Assembly: GCF_006337165.1 (NCBI RefSeq)
Contig: NZ_CP040896.1
Span: forward strand, 1,488,001-1,552,000
DNA length: 64,000 nucleotides
Direction: 5' to 3'
From: Hymenobacter jejuensis
GTDB taxonomy: Bacteria > Bacteroidota > Bacteroidia > Cytophagales > Hymenobacteraceae
Shown: one piece after another, positions 59,392-64,000 of the stretch
Position numbering within the stretch: position 1 is the first letter of the stretch
How the letters are laid out: every line of letters starts with the position of its first letter
Notes under the pieces: model-generated
Told to the model about the DNA's origin: nothing
The model's input: the letters and a program-made list of their open reading frames with translations, nothing else
The model's database searches: none
Position numbers and translations under genes: made by a program

Positions 59392-59418
59392 AACTAATTA
59401 ATTATCAATTACTTACAC
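59390..59418. repeat. 28-bp palindromic repeat, copy 18
   Basis: GCAACTAATTAATTATCAAT continuing to TACTTACAC. It includes the cysteine desulfurase stop codon (59413-59415) and directly precedes the terminator on the minus strand. Confidence 0.85.
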
Positions 59419-60555
59419 AGCCACCTTGCGATACATTTTGGCAAGCTGTTCCACGGCGAAGTCCACCTCTTCCGGCGTGTTGTATTTACTCATCGAAAAG
59501 CGAATGGCCCCCCGATCCGGGTCGGCCGCTAGGGCCGTGAGTACGTGAGAGCCCGCGTTGGCGCCGCTGGTACAAGCCGAGCCACCCGAAACTGACACAT
59601 GATTGATGTCCAGATTAAATAGCAACATCTCATTCAACTCGGACGGCGGCAGGCTGACGCTCAGCACCGTGTACAGGCTTTGGTCGGCTTCGGTCGAAAG
59701 TCCGTTGAACTGTACATCCTCAATTTCGGCGCGCAACCGCATAATGAACCGGTCTTTCAGGGCTTGAATGTAGCGTTGGTGGTCGGCCATGTTGCGGCAA
59801 GCGATTTCCAACGCTTTGGCCAGGCCTACGATGCCATACACGTTCTCGGTACCGGCGCGAAGGTTGCGCTCCTGCGAACCGCCATGAATTAGTGAATTAA
59901 CCTGAATTTCGGAGCGCCGATACAAAAACCCCACTCCTTTCGGGCCGTGAAACTTGTGTGCCGAACCCACCAGAAAATGTGCCTTGAGTTGCTGCACATC
60001 GTGGCGGTAATGGCCCATGGTCTGCACCGTATCGGTGTGATAGACAGCCTTATGCGCTTGGCAAATTTCGCCGATGCGCTGAATATCGTTTAGGTTGCCA
60101 ATCTCATTATTACCGTGCATCAGGCTTACAAACGAGCGCGAATGCGTTGCCAGCAGCTCATCCAGATGCTGCAAATCCAGGCGGCCGCGCTCGTCGTGGC
60201 GCACGTAACTCAGCTCAATATCTCCGGCTTTCTCCAACGCCTGCAACGTATGCAACACGGCGTGATGCTCGAGCGGCGACGTGATGGCATGACGCAGCCC
60301 TAGCGTGCGCACAGTCCCGAACGCTGCGTAGTTATCGGCCTCCGTCCCCCCCGACGTAAAGGAAATTTCGGCCGGTGCCGCGTTGATCAGGTGGGCAATG
60401 GTTTTGCGGGCATTTTCGATGGCTGCGCGCACCTTTCGGCCGTGTCCGTGGATGCTGCTGGGGTTGCCAAAGTGCTCCCGCATAAACGGCAGCATGGCGT
60501 CCAGCACCTCCGGGTCGAGGGGTGTGGTGGCGGCGTTGTCGAAATACACTGCCAT
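59413..60555 (-). CDS. Cysteine desulfurase (NifS/IscS family)
   Basis: A PLP enzyme of 380 residues that supplies sulfur for iron-sulfur clusters or tRNA thiolation. It has His97 (SPLEHHAV), the PLP-binding Lys201 (GSAHKFHGPKG) and the catalytic Cys328 (GGSACTSGANAGSH). The ATG at 60555 gives the family start AVYFDNAATTPL; an ATG further upstream would add 13 residues. No IscU, IscR or ferredoxin is adjacent, so the acceptor is unknown. It follows glmM on the minus strand. Confidence 0.92.
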   Translation of the reverse strand: MAVYFDNAATTPLDPEVLDAMLPFMREHFGNPSSIHGHGRKVRAAIENARKTIAHLINAAPAEISFTSGGTEADNYAAFGTVRTLGLRHAITSPLEHHAVLHTLQALEKAGDIELSYVRHDERGRLDLQHLDELLATHSRSFVSLMHGNNEIGNLNDIQRIGEICQAHKAVYHTDTVQTMGHYRHDVQQLKAHFLVGSAHKFHGPKGVGFLYRRSEIQVNSLIHGGSQERNLRAGTENVYGIVGLAKALEIACRNMADHQRYIQALKDRFIMRLRAEIEDVQFNGLSTEADQSLYTVLSVSLPPSELNEMLLFNLDINHVSVSGGSACTSGANAGSHVLTALAADPDRGAIRFSMSKYNTPEEVDFAVEQLAKMYRKVAV

Positions 60556-60658
60556 CGGAGCAGGCGACAAAGGAGAATCGGAAGAGTGATGCATAGCGAG
60601 CAACCGATTGGAAAAGTGAGTTGCGCCGAGGTGACGCAAGAAAAGTTTGGCCCAAAAA

Positions 60659-60692
60659 TAAAGGATTCCGGCAGGGCAGCCAGAATCCTTTA
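60659..60692 (-). terminator. Terminator after glmM
   Basis: AAAGGATTC arms around GGCTGCCCTGCC on the minus strand, followed by TTTATTTTT. It lies next to repeat copy 19. Confidence 0.75.
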
Positions 60693-60720
60693 GCAACTAA
60701 TTGACTACAAGCAATTTACA
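60693..60720. repeat. 28-bp palindromic repeat, copy 19
   Basis: GCAACTAATTGACTACAAGC continuing to AATTTACA. It lies between the glmM stop (8 nt away) and its terminator. Confidence 0.8.
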
Positions 60721-60728
60721 ACAAGGCA

Positions 60729-62123
60729 TTAGGCTTTCACCGAAATGATTTCTTTGATATCGGCAATGATCTTGTTGGCCAAGTGGTCCGCCGTAGCATT
60801 GGAATCGGACTCGGCGTAGATGCGAATGATGGGCTCAGTGTTAGACTTGCGCAGGTGCACCCATTCCTTGTCGAACTCAATTTTCACGCCGTCGATGCTG
60901 TTGATGGGCTGCTTGATATAGCGCTTTTGCATCTGACTCAGCACCTGGTCAGTATCGATGTCGGGGGTCAGCTCAATCTTATTTTTCGAGATAAAGTAAC
61001 TTGGGTACGAAGCCCGCAGGCGCGTCATGGTAAGCCCCGATTTAGCTAAGTGCGTCAGAAACAGCGCAATGCCTACTAAGGCGTCCCGGCCGTAGTGCAG
61101 CTCGGGGAAAATGATGCCTCCGTTGCCTTCACCACCAATGACGGCATTGGTTTCCTTCATCATGTTCACCACGTTCACTTCGCCCACAGCGGCGGCGGCA
61201 TATTGGCCGCCGTGCTTTTCGGTTACATCGCGCAGGGCGCGGGTGCTGCTGAGGTTGCTGACGGTGTTGCCGCCGCCGTGCTGCTTAAGCACGTAGTCGG
61301 CCACGGCTACCAAGGTGTATTCTTCTCCGAACATAGAGCCGTCTTCGCTGACCAGCGCCAGACGATCTACATCCGGATCGACCACGATGCCCAAGTCGAA
61401 GCTACCTTTTTCGATCACCCGCGCAATGTCGCGCAGATTTTCGGGCAGCGGCTCTGGGTTGTGCGCGAAGTCACCAGTGGGCTCGCAATACAGCCTCTCC
61501 ACTTTTTCTACACCCAATGCTTCCAGCAACAGAGGCACTGCAACGCCGCCGGTCGAGTTAACGCAGTCGATAGCCACCCGGAATTTTTTGGCGCGAATGG
61601 CTTCCACATCCACCAGTGGCAACTTCAGGATGGCTTCAATATGCTTTTGCAGAAAAGTATCGTCGGTGCGATACTGTCCGAGCTTCGTAACCGGCGCAAA
61701 ATCGAAAGCTTCCTCGTCGGCCAAGGCCAGCACGCGTTGGCCTTCAGTATCCGAAATAAATTCGCCCTGTGCATTCAGCAATTTCAGTGCATTCCACTGC
61801 TTGGGGTTGTGCGAGGCCGTCAGAATTATGCCACCGCCCGCTTGGTGAGCCGGCACGGCAAGCTCCACGGTAGGCGTTGTGCTCAGCCCCAGATCAATAA
61901 CGTCGATGCCTAATCCCTGCAAGGTCGCGGTCACCAACTTATTGACCATTTCGCCCGAAATACGGGCGTCCCGCCCGATAACGATCGTGTTATTCTGAGT
62001 TGTTTCCTGCACCCAAGCGCCGAATGCGGCTGCGTACTTGACGACATCAATGGGGGTAAGGCCTTGGCCTGACGCACCGCCGATGGTACCCCGAATGCCT
62101 GAAATAGATTTGATCAGTGCCAC
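60729..62123 (-). CDS. glmM: Phosphoglucosamine mutase
   Basis: Converts glucosamine-6-phosphate to glucosamine-1-phosphate for cell-wall precursors. The 464-residue protein has the phosphoserine loop ILTASHNPKQWNALK with Ser104, the metal-binding DPDVDR, the sugar-binding GEGNGG, and the phosphate-binding SNTEPIIRIYAE. The start is GTG at 62123. Neither glmU nor glmS is near. It is divergent from mazG. Confidence 0.95.
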   Translation of the reverse strand: MALIKSISGIRGTIGGASGQGLTPIDVVKYAAAFGAWVQETTQNNTIVIGRDARISGEMVNKLVTATLQGLGIDVIDLGLSTTPTVELAVPAHQAGGGIILTASHNPKQWNALKLLNAQGEFISDTEGQRVLALADEEAFDFAPVTKLGQYRTDDTFLQKHIEAILKLPLVDVEAIRAKKFRVAIDCVNSTGGVAVPLLLEALGVEKVERLYCEPTGDFAHNPEPLPENLRDIARVIEKGSFDLGIVVDPDVDRLALVSEDGSMFGEEYTLVAVADYVLKQHGGGNTVSNLSSTRALRDVTEKHGGQYAAAAVGEVNVVNMMKETNAVIGGEGNGGIIFPELHYGRDALVGIALFLTHLAKSGLTMTRLRASYPSYFISKNKIELTPDIDTDQVLSQMQKRYIKQPINSIDGVKIEFDKEWVHLRKSNTEPIIRIYAESDSNATADHLANKIIADIKEIISVKA

Positions 62124-62278
62124 AAGAAATGGATGTGTTGAAGTCGCAAAAATAGATAAATGCGCCTGCTTTCCCTACGGCTACCTCCGATTGCTACTGC
62201 TGGCTAAGTGCAAATTAAATAGCTGTACGAAGCGGCAACCGAAATCGCCTTGCTCTAGTAGTACTAGTCTGGGAAATG

Positions 62279-62286
62279 TATATTTG
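62279..62286 (+). promoter_or_regulatory. -7 box of mazG promoter
   Basis: TATATTTG matches TAnnTTTG and ends 5 nt before the mazG ATG, so the transcript would be leaderless or nearly so. Confidence 0.45.
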
Positions 62287-62291
62287 ACTCA

Positions 62292-63134
62292 ATGGAAAAT
62301 ACATCATCTATCCGACGACAGGAGCAGTTAGCGGCTTTTGGGCGCTTGCTCGACGTGCTGGATCGGCTGCGGACCGAATGCCCATGGGATCAAAAACAGA
62401 CCATTCAAAGTTTGCGACATCTTACTATCGAAGAGACCTACGAGCTCTCCGATGCCATCCTGCGCAACGATTTGTCCGACCTGAAAAAGGAACTTGGGGA
62501 CGTGATGCTGCATTTGGCTTTCTACGCCAAAATTGCCTCCGAAACCGGCCACTTCGATATCGCAGATGTACTTAATGCTCAATGCGATAAACTTATTTTC
62601 CGTCATCCGCACATCTACGGCGACACGAAAGTCAACGACGAAGAAGACGTTAAGCGAAACTGGGAACAAATCAAGCTTAAAGAGAAAGGAAACTCCTCCG
62701 TGCTGGGTGGCGTGCCTACCTCGCTGCCCGCCTTGGTGAAAGCCATGCGTATTCAGGAAAAAGCGCGGGGTGCCGGGTTTGACTGGGAGCGGAAAGAGCA
62801 GGTATGGGAAAAGGTACAGGAAGAACTGCAAGAGTTTGGTACCGAATACCTTGATGCCCAAGTTTCGGATGAGGCCCAGCAGCGGGCCGCCGATGAATTC
62901 GGCGATTTGCTTTTCTCTCTTGTCAACTTTGCTCGTTTCGCCGGCATTAACCCTGAAGAGGCTTTAGAACGTACAAACAGAAAATTCATCCGCCGCTTTC
63001 AATATTTAGAAACAGAAGCTGCTCGTGAAGGATACCGCCTTGCCGAGCTTACTTTGGCTGAAATGGATATTTATTGGGAACGCGCAAAACAACTCCCCAC
63101 CACAAACGATCCCATCCCGACTTCCAAAAACTAG
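62292..63134 (+). CDS. mazG: Nucleoside triphosphate pyrophosphohydrolase
   Basis: Hydrolyses nucleoside triphosphates to monophosphates and pyrophosphate, clearing damaged nucleotides. The 280-residue protein has two MazG domains. Domain 1 has Glu47, Glu48, Glu51 (TIEETYELSD) and KKELGDVMLH with Glu67 and Asp70; domain 2 has VQEELQEFGTEYLD and ADEFGDLLFSLVNF. Length is normal. It has no partner toxin gene next to it. It is followed by a small hairpin (GGTTTAA/TTAAACC at 63154-63172) with a T-rich flank, a likely terminator. Confidence 0.94.
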   Translation: MENTSSIRRQEQLAAFGRLLDVLDRLRTECPWDQKQTIQSLRHLTIEETYELSDAILRNDLSDLKKELGDVMLHLAFYAKIASETGHFDIADVLNAQCDKLIFRHPHIYGDTKVNDEEDVKRNWEQIKLKEKGNSSVLGGVPTSLPALVKAMRIQEKARGAGFDWERKEQVWEKVQEELQEFGTEYLDAQVSDEAQQRAADEFGDLLFSLVNFARFAGINPEEALERTNRKFIRRFQYLETEAAREGYRLAELTLAEMDIYWERAKQLPTTNDPIPTSKN

Positions 63135-63317
63135 CTTTTTTCATAAAAAAAAGCGGTTTAACGCGCTTAAACCCATTTTTCTTTTGGCAGCGTGGGTTTT
63201 TTCCTTAGGTTTGCCAAGGCTAGACTCTCTAGGGAACAGGCCCCGCACACGAGCAGACCCACGATTTTCACACTGCATTTTTGGTGCAGAGCGTGCGGGT
63301 GAGCGGGGCCAGCGTTT

Positions 63318-63346
63318 TTGTTTAGTCAACCGTTTGTTTACCTTTT
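63318..63346 (+). promoter_or_regulatory. Promoter of exbB
   Basis: TTG at 63318-63320, 18 nt spacer, then TACCTTTT at 63339-63346, one base off TAnnTTTG. The leader would be about 40 nt. Upstream (63240-63309) a GGCCCCGC/GCGGGGCC pair with nested CCCGCAC/GTGCGGG could fold, but I see no known element. Confidence 0.5.
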
Positions 63347-63393
63347 TTCTCTCATTCAACCTTTCACCAACAACACCCTAATTCTCCGGAACA

Positions 63394-64000
63394 ATGGAAC
63401 AAAAGAATGCCATGAACAAGAACGTGCGGCCTGCCGCTCCTGCTGCACCTAAAGGTGAGGCAAAAGGCGGGTCTGTGTTTGCCGCCATCGTGATTCCGTT
63501 GGCACTTGTAGTCGCCGTCGTGATTTATATGTTTGTTCTGGGCAACCCAGGGAACTTTCAGGGCAATAACCCCGAAAACAACCCGTTGCCAGGCAACTAC
63601 TTAGGTGTTGTGTACAAAGGAGGCTTTATTGTGCCTATCCTGATGACCATGCTCATCTTGGTAATCACCTTCTCGATCGAGCGCTACCTGACTATCGGCA
63701 AAGCAAAAGGCACTAAGAGCATCGAAAGCTTCGTGCGCTCAATCCGCCAGAAGCTGAACGTGAACGACATCACGGGCGCTATCGCTGTATGCGATCAGCA
63801 AAAAGGCTCGGTAGCCAACGTAGTAAAAGCTGGCTTGCTGAAGTATCAGGAAATGGCGCGTGAGCGTGGTATGGACAAAGACCAGAAGATCCTGTCGATC
63901 CAGAAAGAGATCGAAGAATCAACTGCTCTGGAACTGCCAATGCTTGAGAAGAACTTGGTTATCATCTCGACCTTGGCTTCGATCGCCACGCTGGTTGGTC
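63394..64000 (+). CDS. exbB: MotA/TolQ/ExbB proton channel, partial
   Basis: The start of an ExbB-like protein; the frame runs off the window after 202 residues. An N-terminal membrane helix (about 24-46, SVFAAIVIPLALVVAVVIYM) is followed by a periplasmic loop with NPLPGNYLGVVYKGG, a second helix (about 74-92, VPILMTMLILVITFSIERYL) and a cytoplasmic domain with LPMLEKNLVIISTLASIATL, the TolQ/ExbB signature start. ExbB and ExbD power TonB-dependent transport and, in gliding Bacteroidota, related motors. It is preceded by a promoter, so it is probably the first gene of an exbB-exbD operon beyond the window. Confidence 0.9.
   Translation, partial: MEQKNAMNKNVRPAAPAAPKGEAKGGSVFAAIVIPLALVVAVVIYMFVLGNPGNFQGNNPENNPLPGNYLGVVYKGGFIVPILMTMLILVITFSIERYLTIGKAKGTKSIESFVRSIRQKLNVNDITGAIAVCDQQKGSVANVVKAGLLKYQEMARERGMDKDQKILSIQKEIEESTALELPMLEKNLVIISTLASIATLVG

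Noticed and set aside
1..64000. tRNA, rRNA, CRISPR arrays, insertion sequences, prophage
   Set aside because: I looked at intergenic stretches on both strands and saw no cloverleaf-like sequence, regular direct repeats with spacers, transposase or phage genes.

Overview
The window looks like chromosome from a GC-rich member of the Bacteroidota, most probably Hymenobacter or a close relative in the Cytophagales. The evidence is the gliding-motility lipoproteins GldB and GldD, FecR/STN-type signalling genes, DUF6799- and DUF6150-like proteins, a 29-residue mS38-like ribosomal protein, Bacteroidota-type -7 boxes (TAnnTTTG), and general absence of Shine-Dalgarno sequences. Most genes are housekeeping. 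I see no insertion sequence, prophage, CRISPR array, tRNA or rRNA.

Layout. 0-6.8 kb: prmA, a small secreted protein, tpiA, a TspO-like membrane protein, a DUF2251-like protein and uvrA, all on the minus strand. 6.9-9.8 kb: dinB flanked by two unrelated PD-(D/E)XK-like nuclease genes. 9.8-16.3 kb: an aldo/keto reductase broken by an amber codon, a GH43 glycosidase, an alpha/beta hydrolase, an SGNH hydrolase, and a second alpha/beta hydrolase whose nucleophile Ser is Gly. 16.4-19.9 kb: an ECF sigma factor, a GIN-domain lipoprotein, a FecR-like anti-sigma factor and a free STN-domain protein, with no TonB-dependent receptor. 20-24.1 kb: an MFS exporter, two tandem paralogues, a DUF6799-like protein, and a second ECF sigma factor overlapping a small probable anti-sigma gene. 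24.3-36.3 kb: nth, a glycosyltransferase, gldB, an outer-membrane barrel, rng, the mS38-like gene, a TPR protein, HU, mutY, ssb, gldD and recG. 37-47.1 kb: a secreted protein, a YegP-like protein and a fatty-acid degradation block (MarR, fadN, fadA, fadE, with fadD just upstream on the same strand). 47.2-64 kb: an arginase-fold protein with a damaged metal site, a cytochrome b5 domain, murQ, der, era, hemH, a PRC-barrel protein, two linked membrane proteins, a B12-binding radical SAM enzyme, a cysteine desulfurase, glmM, mazG and the start of exbB.

The most unusual feature runs across the whole window. A short AT-rich imperfect palindrome of about 28 bp, close to GCAAnTAnTTGA / TCAAnTAnTTGC around a 2-4 nt centre, occurs about 20 times. 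Most copies lie at the 3' ends of genes, several supply the stop codon, two have become perfect hairpins, one supplies a start codon, and four lie inside reading frames (fecR, fadN, era and a membrane-protein gene). A second, unrelated repeat is a long GC-rich REP-like hairpin, present twice.

All calls are from reading the sequence. Family names come from recognised motifs, not from database searches. Starts without an ATG or an obvious ribosome binding site are least certain.
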